Shown in pieces: positions 32,424 through 41,421 of a stretch of DNA of 64,000 nucleotides. The stretch spans positions 1,612,001-1,676,000 of the forward strand of contig NZ_NETS01000010.1 in the NCBI RefSeq assembly GCF_002150035.1. The letters run 5' to 3'. The notes beneath the pieces were generated by a model. It was not told where the DNA came from. It did not search any database and saw only the letters and a list, made by a program, of their open reading frames with translations. The stretch is from Leptospira venezuelensis. Lineage in GTDB: Bacteria > Spirochaetota > Leptospiria > Leptospirales > Leptospiraceae. Every line of letters begins with the position of its first letter. Position 1 is the first letter of the stretch. The translations under genes were made by a program, and so were the position numbers.

Positions 32424-33971
32424 ATGGCTGCCTTAAAAGAAAAATATATTCTTTCTATCGATAGTGGAGGAAGTGGGATCAGGGCTATCTTATTCGATAA
32501 GAAGGGCAGAATAGTTTCTAGGCAATACGAAAAAACTCCTCCTATCGTAAGCGAGCCAGGTGCCTTGGAACATGATCCCGAAAAACTTTGGCAGACACTT
32601 GTTTCCATTCTCAAAAAAACTTTTAAGAATAAAAAGTTCCAGGCTGCAAATGTGGATTCACTTGGGATATGCAACCAAAGAGGGTCTTTTCTTCTTTGGG
32701 ATAAAGCAACGGGTAAACCCTTAACAAAACTGATCAGTTGGGCAGATGTAAGAGCGGGCAAAACTTCAATGGAGATGAACTCCAATAAGATCTGGAAAGT
32801 GATCCAATTTGTTTCCAGGATTTTTGGAACGATCACTGGTAATCCAATGTTGATCGCGACTTATATGCTCAAGTTCACAACGGATCATGCTTCCGTTCGT
32901 TTGAAATGGGTATTCGATAAAAATCCGGAACTTAGAAAAAGAGCGAAGAAGGGCGAAATACTTTTTGGTACATTAGATACTTGGTTCGTCTACAGACTCA
33001 CCAAAGGTAAAGAACATATTAGCGATCCTTCTAATGCTACTGTGACCGGGATGTTCAATCCTTTTCAGTTACAATGGAATGCTCCACTTTGTGGGATCTT
33101 CGGCATTCCAATGAAAATATTCCCAAATGTAAAAGATACTGCTGCAGATTTTGGAAATACAGATCCTTCTCTATTCGGTTTTGGAATTCCAATCAGGGCG
33201 GTGGTTGGAGATCAGATGGCTGCTCTATTCGGGCATGCATGTTTCGAGAAAGGTGGAGTTAAAATTTCCCAAGGTTCAGGCGCTTTCGTGGATATGAATA
33301 TGGGAGATAAACCTAAACTTTCTAAAAGAGGTTTATTCCCACTGGTGGCTTGGAGGTTAAACGGAAAGGCAACTTATATGCTGGAAGGTTATACTGGCAC
33401 TGTAGGAACTCTGATCGATTGGCTCGGAAAAGGAATCGGTCTTTCCGATACTCCGAAAGTTTTGAACGAACTCGCTTCACAGGCAAATGATACTGAGGGA
33501 GTTATATTTGTTCCGACTGCTTCTGGTATGAGATATCCTCATTTTAATCCGAATGCAAAGGCATCTGTATTTGGACTTTCTCTTGCAACTCATAGAAGAC
33601 ATGTGGCTCGAGCAGTTCTCGAAGGAATTGCATTATCTTTATTTGATATATTAGAAGGTATCAAGAAGGACACGAATGTTCCTGTAAGTTCTATTATGGT
33701 GGACGGTGGAGTTTCTCAATCAGATATACTTCTGCAATGCCTAGCAGATTTTTGTAATGTAGAAGTGAAACGTGCGCCTGAGCCGGATATGACTGCTACT
33801 GGTGCTGCATATTTAGCGGGCCTTGGTTCCGGTTATTGGAAAAGTTTAGAGGAACTGCGTAAGCTCGAAAGGGGTTATAAAATTTTTAAACCTAAGATGG
33901 ATCCAAAATTCAGGAAATTAAAATTGGAGCGTTGGCATAGAGCGGTTCAATCCACTCTAAAGATAGATTAG
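32424..33971 (+). CDS. FGGY-family carbohydrate kinase, glycerol-kinase-like
   Basis: The 515-residue protein has the two-domain FGGY layout. The N-terminal ATP phosphate loop is SIDSGGSGIRAILFD, there is a GICNQRGSFLLWD segment, and DTWFVYRLTKG. The middle carries VVGDQMAALFGHACFEKGGVKISQGSGAFVDMN, and the end has MVDGGVSQSDILLQCLADF with EPDMTATGAAYLAGLGSGYW. The C-terminal part resembles glycerol kinase most. Bona fide GlpK has DxGTTSxR in the first loop where this has SGGSGIR, so the substrate (glycerol or another polyol) is uncertain. It stands alone, with no glpF or glpD nearby. Confidence 0.85.
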   Translation: MAALKEKYILSIDSGGSGIRAILFDKKGRIVSRQYEKTPPIVSEPGALEHDPEKLWQTLVSILKKTFKNKKFQAANVDSLGICNQRGSFLLWDKATGKPLTKLISWADVRAGKTSMEMNSNKIWKVIQFVSRIFGTITGNPMLIATYMLKFTTDHASVRLKWVFDKNPELRKRAKKGEILFGTLDTWFVYRLTKGKEHISDPSNATVTGMFNPFQLQWNAPLCGIFGIPMKIFPNVKDTAADFGNTDPSLFGFGIPIRAVVGDQMAALFGHACFEKGGVKISQGSGAFVDMNMGDKPKLSKRGLFPLVAWRLNGKATYMLEGYTGTVGTLIDWLGKGIGLSDTPKVLNELASQANDTEGVIFVPTASGMRYPHFNPNAKASVFGLSLATHRRHVARAVLEGIALSLFDILEGIKKDTNVPVSSIMVDGGVSQSDILLQCLADFCNVEVKRAPEPDMTATGAAYLAGLGSGYWKSLEELRKLERGYKIFKPKMDPKFRKLKLERWHRAVQSTLKID

Positions 33972-33972
33972 A

Positions 33973-34407
33973 TTATTCTTGGATACGAATGGAGCTGACT
34001 ACTGTTGTCAATTGTTCCGCCAATTCTTCTGTTGGCTCCTCGTCTCCATTATAAGTGATTAAGATCATTCTTTTTTTAGCCGAGACAAGATAGACCATCC
34101 AATGTCTTCCGTCTTCTTTTAAAAATTCACAAGCTATGATCTTTGAACCTTCATTGTTCTCGAAGAATGCAGCCATTTCTCTTACAAACTCAATTTTGTG
34201 AGTAGCAAGATATCTTTCTATTTCTTCTTCTGGATTGAAACCGCCTTCTTTATTTTCGAAAGCGTAAACTTGCATCGCACCGCCGCCATTCTCCTCGAAA
34301 AACGCAGGGATACCTTCGATCACAATATTCTGCCAATGGCCTGGGATCACCATGCTGTACCAGCCGGAGGGAGAACGATAGAGTCTGTAATCTAACTTTT
34401 TATCCAT
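33973..34407 (-). CDS. Small soluble hypothetical protein
   Basis: The 144-residue protein has alternating short strands and helices (YRLYRSPSGWYSMVIPGHWQNIVIEGIPAFFEENGGGAMQVYAF excerpt, and MILITYNGDEEPTEELAEQLTTVVSSIRI). The pattern recalls DcrB/PsbP-like folds. It has no signal peptide or membrane segment. Its stop lies 1 nt from the kinase stop on the opposite strand. Function unknown. Confidence 0.65.
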   Translation of the reverse strand: MDKKLDYRLYRSPSGWYSMVIPGHWQNIVIEGIPAFFEENGGGAMQVYAFENKEGGFNPEEEIERYLATHKIEFVREMAAFFENNEGSKIIACEFLKEDGRHWMVYLVSAKKRMILITYNGDEEPTEELAEQLTTVVSSIRIQE

Positions 34408-34506
34408 TGTAGAAACTATTTTGTCATTTTAATCCGGATAAAAATCCAGGCAAGCATGTTTGGGAATACTTGACATTCGTGTTGTCTCGCAAGATCCTTC
34501 TCTCTT

Positions 34507-35733
34507 GTGATTGCCATCCTGAAAAACAGAAGAGGTCCTTTTTATCTGATCACTACGTTTTTCGCGATCATATTTTTTGCAGTATTCGCGTCCTCTCTTG
34601 CGATCCTGTTTTCCTTATTTCTGATTGCCGTTTTAGTTTTATATCCTGTTTTATTGGACTGGTTTTCCCGCCTATATGGTCAGGAAGATATTGCTGACGA
34701 GGTACATTTTGCAAAAACCAAAGACGGATGGAATATTGCACTACACAGACATATTCCCCCGATACCGAATCCTGAACTTGCTCCTGTGATCGTTGTACAT
34801 GGGATCGCTACGAATAAGTATGTGATCGATTTGGACAAAAGACATTCTCTTCCTTATTATCTAAAGTTAAGAGGTTACGAAGTATTTGCAGTTTCTTTAA
34901 GAGGAGCCGGAAGTTCTTACCATGAGAGCAGGGGAGGATACGAAGATTTTACATTTGATGATTTAGTAAAATATGATGTTCCTGCAATCATCTCCAAGGT
35001 GCTTTCTCTGACAGAAAGTAAACGTGTGAGTTGGGTTGGCCATTCTATGGGTGCCATGATCTTTTATTCTTACTTAGGGGTAACATCCAAATCTGAAAAA
35101 GAAAAGATCGCAAGTTTTGTTTCTTTAGGTGGGCCTGGAAATTTGAACCATCTCGGCTTGAGTCTGATCGGTTTACTATCCAGGTTTCCTCGTGCTCGAA
35201 AAGTTTTGGATCTTAAGTTCGGAGCTTCTATGTTAGCACCTTTAGCAGGAGAAATTTATACACCTATTGATCAGATACTATATAACCCGAAAGCTACTCG
35301 ACCTAGAATAGTGAAGAAGGTAATGAAAAACGCGATTGAAAATATCAGCGAAGGACTAATTGAACAATTCATGTCTTGGATCGAGACTAAGAAGATGAGT
35401 TCTTTAAACGGTTTTTATAATTATATAGATCTGCAAAAAGAGATCACTGTTCCGAGTCTTTTTATTGCGGGCGCAAATGATGCGATCGCGACTCCTGACA
35501 CGGTGCGATTCGTGTATGAGAGGGCAGGTGCCAAAGTCAAAAAATTTCAAGTGATCTCTAAAGAAGAAGGAGCAAGCGACGATTACGGTCATGGTTGTTT
35601 GATCCTTGCGGAGAAGGCGGAAGACGACGTGTTCCCAAAAGTAGAAGCCTTCTTAAGAGAGAATGGAACTTCTAAAAAACAGAGCTGGTTTCTGAGATTA
35701 AAAAGAAAATTCAGACAGAAAGCTCGGACTTAA
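34507..35733 (+). CDS. Alpha/beta-hydrolase with N-terminal membrane segments
   Basis: The 408-residue protein starts at GTG with a weak ribosome-binding site. Residues about 12-50 are hydrophobic and anchor it. The hydrolase core has an oxyanion motif VVHGIATNKYVIDLDKRHS, then VSLRGAGSSYHESRGGYEDFTFDDLVKYD. The nucleophile elbow is WVGHSMGAMIFYSYL (Ser in GHSMG), the acid is in IAGANDAIATP, and the His in DDYGHGCLI. The order and the Ser-Asp-His triad fit a lipase/esterase or PHA-related hydrolase. Substrate unknown. A TTGACA occurs about 36 nt upstream, without a clear -10 box. Confidence 0.83.
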   Translation: MIAILKNRRGPFYLITTFFAIIFFAVFASSLAILFSLFLIAVLVLYPVLLDWFSRLYGQEDIADEVHFAKTKDGWNIALHRHIPPIPNPELAPVIVVHGIATNKYVIDLDKRHSLPYYLKLRGYEVFAVSLRGAGSSYHESRGGYEDFTFDDLVKYDVPAIISKVLSLTESKRVSWVGHSMGAMIFYSYLGVTSKSEKEKIASFVSLGGPGNLNHLGLSLIGLLSRFPRARKVLDLKFGASMLAPLAGEIYTPIDQILYNPKATRPRIVKKVMKNAIENISEGLIEQFMSWIETKKMSSLNGFYNYIDLQKEITVPSLFIAGANDAIATPDTVRFVYERAGAKVKKFQVISKEEGASDDYGHGCLILAEKAEDDVFPKVEAFLRENGTSKKQSWFLRLKRKFRQKART

Positions 35734-35887
35734 TCAGACATAATCCCCTTTTTGCTGCCTTAAAAGAGTAGCATTCTTCCTCATATCTCACCAAATCCTA
35801 AGTATGTCTCAATATATATATGCCTAAATAATAAACATATTATAAAATTGTACCCAGAAATTGGGCATAATATCTGAATCTGAAGAA

Positions 35888-35904
35888 TTGGTACGCTAAT
35901 TGCA
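35888..35904 (+). promoter_or_regulatory. Candidate sigma-54 promoter (-24/-12)
   Basis: TTGGTACGCTAATTGCA matches the sigma-54 consensus (TTGGCACG-N4-TTGCA) with the GG and GC dinucleotides exactly 10 nt apart. It ends 66 nt before the ATG of the phosphatase gene. One base (T for C in the -24 box) deviates. Confidence 0.6.
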
Positions 35905-35970
35905 TAAGATCTCGGTAGAGCGAAACGAATCCAAAGAGAAAAAGAATCGGATACGTAGAGGTGCTTGACC

Positions 35971-37827
35971 ATGATAGAACTCAAATTTGGGCAAAGAAAA
36001 GTCGTTAACTTTCGCGGGGCAAGGAAGGTTGTCGGCGGTTTAACAGAGAAGAATAAGATCGATATTCTTCTTTATATCAGCAAGGAATTCGCCAACGCGG
36101 ATAAGGAAGAGGAACTTTACGATATCGTAATAAGTCTCTGCAAAGATATCTTCGAGTGTGATAATACTACTCTTAGAATGTGGAAGGGAAATCTTTTGGT
36201 CCCTTCTCGCTTTTTTAAAGAAACAGTCCCGCCTCGTAGAGATCTCAGTCAGGACGAAGGTTATTCTGGATTCACTTTTAAGACCAGGATGCCTCTTCTT
36301 ATCCAAGACTTAACACATCACGCGGAATACATAGACGAAGGGGAGACTACCCGAGCAGTCATGTGTGTGCCAATCATGTATAAGGAAGATTGTCTCGGCA
36401 CAATCGCTGTAGAGTCAAATACTGAGTTTTTCTATAGAGAAGATGACTTAGAAATTTTAGAAGCGCTCGGTTCCCAACTCGCTCTTGCAATCACAAGTGT
36501 TCGTTTGATCCAAGGTTTGGTTCACGCGAATGAAAGAGAAGCTCAGATCCTAAAACAATTGGAATGGGATATGAGAATGGGCCGAAACGTCCAAAGTCAG
36601 ATCGTAGAGACTGCGATTGCTCCTTGGAACGGTCTACATTTCGGAACTTATTATGAGCCTATGACTGAAGTTTCCGGTGACTACTTCAATGTGGTCCGAC
36701 AAGGAAACTCGATCACTGCGATCATAGTGGATGTGTCTGGGCACGGTATCCCCGCCGCGTTAGTCACAATGTCGATCCACTATCAATTCCAACGTTGTAC
36801 ATCCCTTGGTATGGGACTATCCGAAACTTTGGCCGAGTTGGGTGAATCCATCCGGCCACAGCTTCCGGATGGAACTTATTTTACTGCGTTTATTCTGAAA
36901 GTATATAGTGACTACACCTACTCTTATGTGAATGCGGCTCACCAGAAAATGTTACATTACCATAATGGCCATGGAAGAATAGAAGAGTTAGATACCCAAG
37001 GAGTTCCTCTTGGTATTTTCGAAGTGGAGAGAAGTAATTTCGAAGAGAAACACGGAAGGATTTTACCCGGAGATATTTTGTTCTTACCTACCGACGGTAT
37101 TACTGAACAGAAAAATGAACAACGCCAAGAGTTAGGGAATCAACGTTTTATAGAATGGATCCGTCAAGAAAAATCGACCATAGAAGAACAAAGAGATAAG
37201 ATCTATGTTTCTGACTTGGTTGGTTCATTAATCGGAAGATTCAAAAGATATAAAGGAGATATGAGAAACGGAGACGACGTTTCTTTACTCGCACTCCAAT
37301 GCAATCCTGAGCTCGGGAAAGCTAAGACGTTACTTTCTTTAGCAAAGTCTGCTGCAAAAGCCAAAAAAGACCAAGTCGCATACGACAAAGCTTTGGAAGT
37401 ATTCTCAATGGATGAGTCTCTCAAAGACAGTTTGGTCCTCCTCGGAAAAATGTATTACAGAGATAGAAATTTCGAAAAGAGCGTTCAGTTCTTAGAGAAG
37501 TATATCAAAACCAGCGGAGAAGAGTCCGAGCATATCCATTATCTTTTGGGAAGAGCATATTATGAACTGGAGAATATTCCAGAAGCTAAGAGGGCATTAA
37601 AACGTTCTCTTGCTATTGATCATACATACGCGAAGTCCAGCTTAAGACTAGCTAGATGTTATTTGAAAGATAATGAAACTCCTAAGGCGATCAAGGTACT
37701 GCAACAAGGGATCAAAAGTGCGCCTACGAACGAGTATCTAAAAATTTCCCTTAAAAAGCTGGAGGAATTAGTAAAAAGAAAATCAGGAGATCTAGTCGTT
37801 TCAGAACAAAGAAAAGAAGCGGTTTAA
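35971..37827 (+). CDS. GAF-PP2C-TPR serine phosphatase
   Basis: ATG 35971 (gaggtg 7 nt upstream) is preferred over TTG 35965. The 618-residue protein has an N-terminal GAF domain (about residues 25-185, with DEGYSGFTFKTRMPLLIQDL and VPIMYKEDCLGTIAVES). A PP2C/SpoIIE phosphatase follows (about 215-445; metal Asp in VSGDYFNVV and IIVDVSGHGIPAALV, and DGITEQKNEQ). A C-terminal TPR domain of at least three repeats spans about 455-605 (YYRDRNFEKSVQFLEKYI, HYLLGRAYYELENIPEAKRAL, SLRLARCYLKDNETPKAIKVL). It probably acts on a STAS regulator, with TPR for partner binding. A sigma-54-like promoter upstream and amtB downstream hint at nitrogen control. Confidence 0.9.
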   Translation: MIELKFGQRKVVNFRGARKVVGGLTEKNKIDILLYISKEFANADKEEELYDIVISLCKDIFECDNTTLRMWKGNLLVPSRFFKETVPPRRDLSQDEGYSGFTFKTRMPLLIQDLTHHAEYIDEGETTRAVMCVPIMYKEDCLGTIAVESNTEFFYREDDLEILEALGSQLALAITSVRLIQGLVHANEREAQILKQLEWDMRMGRNVQSQIVETAIAPWNGLHFGTYYEPMTEVSGDYFNVVRQGNSITAIIVDVSGHGIPAALVTMSIHYQFQRCTSLGMGLSETLAELGESIRPQLPDGTYFTAFILKVYSDYTYSYVNAAHQKMLHYHNGHGRIEELDTQGVPLGIFEVERSNFEEKHGRILPGDILFLPTDGITEQKNEQRQELGNQRFIEWIRQEKSTIEEQRDKIYVSDLVGSLIGRFKRYKGDMRNGDDVSLLALQCNPELGKAKTLLSLAKSAAKAKKDQVAYDKALEVFSMDESLKDSLVLLGKMYYRDRNFEKSVQFLEKYIKTSGEESEHIHYLLGRAYYELENIPEAKRALKRSLAIDHTYAKSSLRLARCYLKDNETPKAIKVLQQGIKSAPTNEYLKISLKKLEELVKRKSGDLVVSEQRKEAV

Positions 37828-37968
37828 ATTAATAAGCTCCCGGACCTAAAGGTCCAGGATCTTGAAGCCCTAGACTTGGTGTTGATCGATAAACTAAGTT
37901 TAGGGACGGACTATAAGCGAAGTTCAGGAATCGTGTTTAAAGAAATATATAGGAGATTTAGGAAAAAT

Positions 37969-39324
37969 ATGCGCATATTGATATTACTTACGCTCGCCTT
38001 TGCCTCGAGCGGAATATGGGCCGATGAAGTTGCCCCTGCGACCGCCGAATCTGCGTTAAGCGCCGTCGCAACTTTAAGAGATGAAACGAATTGGTTATGG
38101 ACCTGTATCGCAGGCTTTTTGGTATTTTTTATGCAGGCGGGTTTCGCCTTAGTCGAGGCTGGATTTACCAGAGCAAAAAATACAGTAAACATTCTAATGA
38201 AGAACTTCATGGACTTTTCCTTGGGTTCTTTGGCGTACTGGTTGATCGGATTTTCGATTATGTTTGGACCACAGATCCTCAGCGGTATTGGATTCGGTTC
38301 CATATCTTTAGCTGACAGTCTCTTGATGGTAGATGGAAAACCTGATCCGAGCAAGTTTACATTCTTTATATTCCAATTGGTGTTTGCTGGAACTGCTGCA
38401 ACAATCGTTTCTGGAGCTATGGCGGAAAGGACCAAGTTCGTGGATTACGTAATCTTCTCTGTATTGATCACTGCTTTTGTATATCCGATCTTCGGTTCCT
38501 TAGCATGGTCTAACTTATTCAACCCGGATAACAAAGGTTATTTGGTAGAAGCGGGGTTTATTGATTTTGCTGGTTCTACAGTGGTGCACTCAGTAGGTGG
38601 ATGGGCAGGACTGGCAGGAACTATTGTGCTCGGACCTCGTATCGGCAAATACCAAGACGGGAAAGTACTTCCCATCTTAGGTCATAACATGACGATCGCT
38701 GCTCTTGGGGTTTTCATTCTATGGTTGGGTTGGTTTGGATTTAATCCAGGATCTACTACTTCTGTAGGTGGGGGAACTTTCGCAATCATTGCAGTTACAA
38801 CTAACTTCGCAGCGGCTGCGGGTGCAGTTTCTTCCATGATCGTTACTTGGATCCTTTTCAAAAAACCGGATATAGGTCTGACCTTGAACGGTGCCTTAGC
38901 TGGACTTGTGGCAATCACTGCTCCATGCGCAAACGTAAGTATCAGCTCTGCGATCATCATCGGACTTGTAGGCGGAGTGCTCGTAGTATTCAGCGTTTTA
39001 TTCTTCGATAAGATCCATGTAGATGATCCTGTGGGAGCCGTTTCTGTTCATGGAGTTTGTGGCGCTTGGGGAACTATCGCTGCGGGTCTATTTGCAGAGC
39101 AGGCTTTTGGCGGAGTGAACGGCCTATTCTTCGGTGGCGGGATCGACCAATTATTGGTTCAGCTACAAGGTGTAGGGATCGGATTTGTTTGGTCATTCGG
39201 CGCGAGTTTAGTGATTTTCTTAGGACTCAGATTTACCATCGGTCTAAGAGTTTCCGAAGACGAAGAGATCCAAGGTTTGGATATTCTGGAACACGGAAAC
39301 GAAGCATATCCAATTTCCAAATAA
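37969..39324 (+). CDS. amtB: Ammonium transporter
   Basis: The frame is open from 37876, but ATG 37969 has aggaaaaat before it and gives a signal peptide (MRILILLTLAFASSGIWA) as in Amt proteins; 451 residues. About eleven TM segments follow. Amt marks are NWLWTCIAGFLVFFMQAGFALVEAGFTRAKN, the pore His in FAGSTVVHSVGGWAGLAGT and GHNMTIAALGVFILWLGWFGFNPGS, and the second His in AVSVHGVCGAWGTIAAGLF. It is 141 nt downstream of the phosphatase gene. No glnK gene follows within the window, although amtB usually has one. Confidence 0.93.
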   Translation: MRILILLTLAFASSGIWADEVAPATAESALSAVATLRDETNWLWTCIAGFLVFFMQAGFALVEAGFTRAKNTVNILMKNFMDFSLGSLAYWLIGFSIMFGPQILSGIGFGSISLADSLLMVDGKPDPSKFTFFIFQLVFAGTAATIVSGAMAERTKFVDYVIFSVLITAFVYPIFGSLAWSNLFNPDNKGYLVEAGFIDFAGSTVVHSVGGWAGLAGTIVLGPRIGKYQDGKVLPILGHNMTIAALGVFILWLGWFGFNPGSTTSVGGGTFAIIAVTTNFAAAAGAVSSMIVTWILFKKPDIGLTLNGALAGLVAITAPCANVSISSAIIIGLVGGVLVVFSVLFFDKIHVDDPVGAVSVHGVCGAWGTIAAGLFAEQAFGGVNGLFFGGGIDQLLVQLQGVGIGFVWSFGASLVIFLGLRFTIGLRVSEDEEIQGLDILEHGNEAYPISK

Positions 39325-39334
39325 CGAACTTCCG

Positions 39335-39370
39335 AAAACCTCCGCGGTTGACTGCGGGGGTTTTCTTTTA
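39335..39370 (+). terminator. Rho-independent terminator after amtB
   Basis: aaaacctccgc pairs with gcgggggtttt (39335-39345 with 39354-39364), and the T-rich tail runs to 39370. Confidence 0.88.
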
Positions 39371-39407
39371 CGTTGACGAAAAAGAAAGGTTCCTCCCGAA
39401 TTGAGGT

Positions 39408-40082
39408 ATGCGTTCTGGATTTTCCATCCGCTTTTTCCCAAAATCGCTTTTCTTGCTCTGTTTTCTTTTTTTCGGCTGCTTCGAATACGAAGAGACGCTG
39501 ACCATCAATTCGAACCTAAGCGGTACTTTGGAAATCTCTTATGTGGTTCCTACCAAACGTAAGTCGGAAGAATCTCTGATCAAATTTCTTCCTACTAGAC
39601 AGGAAGAAATCCAGAGCAGATTGAACAAAGGTTTTTTTGCCAAAAGTCTCGTACTAAAAGATTATACCTTCCAAAAATTAGAAAGTTCCGAAGCAGAGCC
39701 AGGCGCATTCCGTGAAAAAGCAAAAGTCTCTTATAAACTAGAATTCACCGATATTTCTCAGCTGGAGAACGTGCTTATAGGAAACGTTCAGATCAAAAAA
39801 GAGAAGGCGAATACTATCTATATCAAAAGAGAATTCCCTTCGATCAGCAAATCTCTAGAATCGATGCAGATGGATGGAGAGAAAAAAGTCTTAAGTGAAA
39901 CTTTGAGACTGATCCGTGGAAATGCACTTAACTTCAAAGTGAATTTTCCTATCACTTCTGTTTGTTATACGAATCGTGGAGAACAAAGTTTAGGAAGATT
40001 GGCTTACAGATTACCTCTCGCAGACACTGTGGAGAAGTTCGGGAACAAATCCTGGGACTACAGGATCACCTTCGTGTATTGA
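39408..40082 (+). CDS. Putative lipoprotein, hypothetical
   Basis: The 224-residue protein has a signal ending at LLCFLFFGCFEYEE (lipobox Cys about residue 24). The body is beta-rich and charged (TLTINSNLSGTLEISYVVPTKRK, ISQLENVLIGNVQIKKEK), with a short conserved-looking end (RLPLADTVEKFGNKSWDYRITFVY). Spirochetes encode many such lipoproteins. No domain recognised. Function unknown. Confidence 0.75.
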   Translation: MRSGFSIRFFPKSLFLLCFLFFGCFEYEETLTINSNLSGTLEISYVVPTKRKSEESLIKFLPTRQEEIQSRLNKGFFAKSLVLKDYTFQKLESSEAEPGAFREKAKVSYKLEFTDISQLENVLIGNVQIKKEKANTIYIKREFPSISKSLESMQMDGEKKVLSETLRLIRGNALNFKVNFPITSVCYTNRGEQSLGRLAYRLPLADTVEKFGNKSWDYRITFVY

Positions 40083-40100
40083 TTCTTTAAGTGAAGATTG

Positions 40101-40155
40101 GGTGCTTGTCGCAAGGCCTTCGGCACATTGCCCTACGGGCAACGTCGACAAGCTG
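40101..40155. repeat. GC-rich cruciform-like element
   Basis: cttgtcg (40105-40111) pairs with cgacaag (40146-40152). Inside it, ttgccc (40128-40133) and gggcaa (40137-40142) form a second hairpin. This nested, GC-rich structure is unlike flanking DNA and shares short words (ctacggg, ttcggc) with the patch at 9366-9456. Confidence 0.5.
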
Positions 40156-40222
40156 GTACTTAGGTTAATTTTTCGTCTGTGTAAATTGGGTTGCCGCCAT
40201 GTTGTTGGGTTGGGCGGTGTTG

Positions 40223-40972
40223 TTACAAAATCCCCAGTTCGCTGCAGTACTTACCGAAGAGTTCAAAACCTTTTCGATCGCTTTCTGTGATTTCGTAATG
40301 TAGTTCTTGGGTGAGGTAGGTTCTGACTAGGTCGGAAGGAAGTCTGGATTCTTTTTGGATGATCTCTTCGATATGTGCGAGCCCGTATTTTAAGGAATCC
40401 TCATAGAAACTATCCGGTAATTCCAAAGGCTTTTTTGATGCCCAAAGTGCAAATATGAAAGAGGTTCCCGTGGTTTCATACCACCATTCTGCCAGGTCCT
40501 TTACCTCATAAACTTTCGGATCCCATTCTGCGAATAATGCGTTGTCCCCGAAAAGCATATGGGACCCACGTCCTATGGAAATTTCTTCTTTAATGATCTT
40601 AGGGTCTGTCGGAGCTACTTCGGGCAATTTTCCGGAATCATTATGTACTAATACTCTGACCAGAGCCATGCTGGTTCTGGATCCGTTGTCTGTGAGGATT
40701 CTGTAAGGAGGATAGTTCTCTTTCTTATTTTTGAAAAACTTAATGGAGCGGACCTGTTTGGAGGCGCAGACCCCGACTTTCATGGAAACTGAAAGTACGT
40801 CCTCATTTCGTAGGCATTCTATGGAGGATATCAGTCCTACGTCTACCAGGCCTCTCAATAAATAGTCCTTTAGGAGGGAGGGATTTTCTGGTACGACCTT
40901 ATGTTCTGAATTTTGCTCAAATCCCCAGGTTAGGGGACGGGCGTTCAGGTGTTTAACGATTCCGATTCTCAC
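40223..40972 (-). CDS. mqnA: Chorismate dehydratase (futalosine menaquinone pathway)
   Basis: The 249-residue protein starts at GTG. It matches the MqnA/MqnD periplasmic-binding-like fold: RIGIVKHLNARPLTWGFEQN at the N-terminus, GLVDVGLISSIECLRNED, ILTDNGSRTSMALVRVL, SHMLFGDNALF and DLAEWWYETTGTSFIFALWASK. Family reaction: chorismate to 3-[(1-carboxyvinyl)oxy]benzoate, the first step of the futalosine route to menaquinone. The other mqn genes are not in this window. The Asn/Arg/Leu start motif (HLNARPL) and the TSFIFALWA motif support MqnA rather than MqnD. Confidence 0.88.
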   Translation of the reverse strand: MRIGIVKHLNARPLTWGFEQNSEHKVVPENPSLLKDYLLRGLVDVGLISSIECLRNEDVLSVSMKVGVCASKQVRSIKFFKNKKENYPPYRILTDNGSRTSMALVRVLVHNDSGKLPEVAPTDPKIIKEEISIGRGSHMLFGDNALFAEWDPKVYEVKDLAEWWYETTGTSFIFALWASKKPLELPDSFYEDSLKYGLAHIEEIIQKESRLPSDLVRTYLTQELHYEITESDRKGFELFGKYCSELGIL

Positions 40973-41130
40973 TTATTGTTTTTTTCCAGAAAAAAGATCC
41001 GTTTTTTTAGCCTATTTACCAGAAAAACGATACTTCTCATCTAAGCCAGAAAAATTACTTTTTCCTTTCCTTTTCCAGGCTGTTTCCCGACTGTATTCCG
41101 GGGTAGGGACCTGTTCGTCCAATCTATGGA
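40973..41130. other. Intergenic region with three direct repeats
   Basis: CCAGAAAAA occurs at 40986-40994, 41019-41027 and 41046-41054. Two of the copies continue as AAGAT and ACGAT. They lie between the divergent mqnA and STAS genes and may be binding sites. No clear promoter hexamers. Confidence 0.3.
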
Positions 41131-41418
41131 ATGAGTCCGTCGAAACCGATGCTGATCAAAGTAGATTATGAGATCCTAAATGGTGATCATGAGGCTTTGC
41201 GTGCCTATTTGAATTCCCATATAGAAGGAAATCCTGCTTCCGTAATTTTGGATCTGGATGAGGTGCAAGTACTTACCTCGGTCGCTTTAGGAACCTTGGT
41301 TGCTTTCGCAAATCGTCTTCGAGGCCAGGGAGTGCTTTTGGAAACGATCAACGTCAGTCCTAAATTATTGGAAATTATTAAGTTAGTCTCTTTGGACCAG
41401 GCACTGGGTATTCGTTGA
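41131..41418 (+). CDS. STAS-domain anti-anti-sigma-type protein
   Basis: The 95-residue single STAS domain has the predicted phosphoserine segment VLTSVALGTLVAFANRL (Ser at about residue 51), with a preceding beta strand (SVILDLDEVQV) and the final helix LEIIKLVSLDQALGI. Such proteins are phosphorylated by an HPK-type kinase and dephosphorylated by PP2C phosphatases. The window encodes two PP2C enzymes that could act on it. It sits 3 nt from cheR and is likely co-transcribed. An in-frame ATG at 41149 is an alternative start. Confidence 0.85.
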   Translation: MSPSKPMLIKVDYEILNGDHEALRAYLNSHIEGNPASVILDLDEVQVLTSVALGTLVAFANRLRGQGVLLETINVSPKLLEIIKLVSLDQALGIR

Positions 41419-41421
41419 TTT

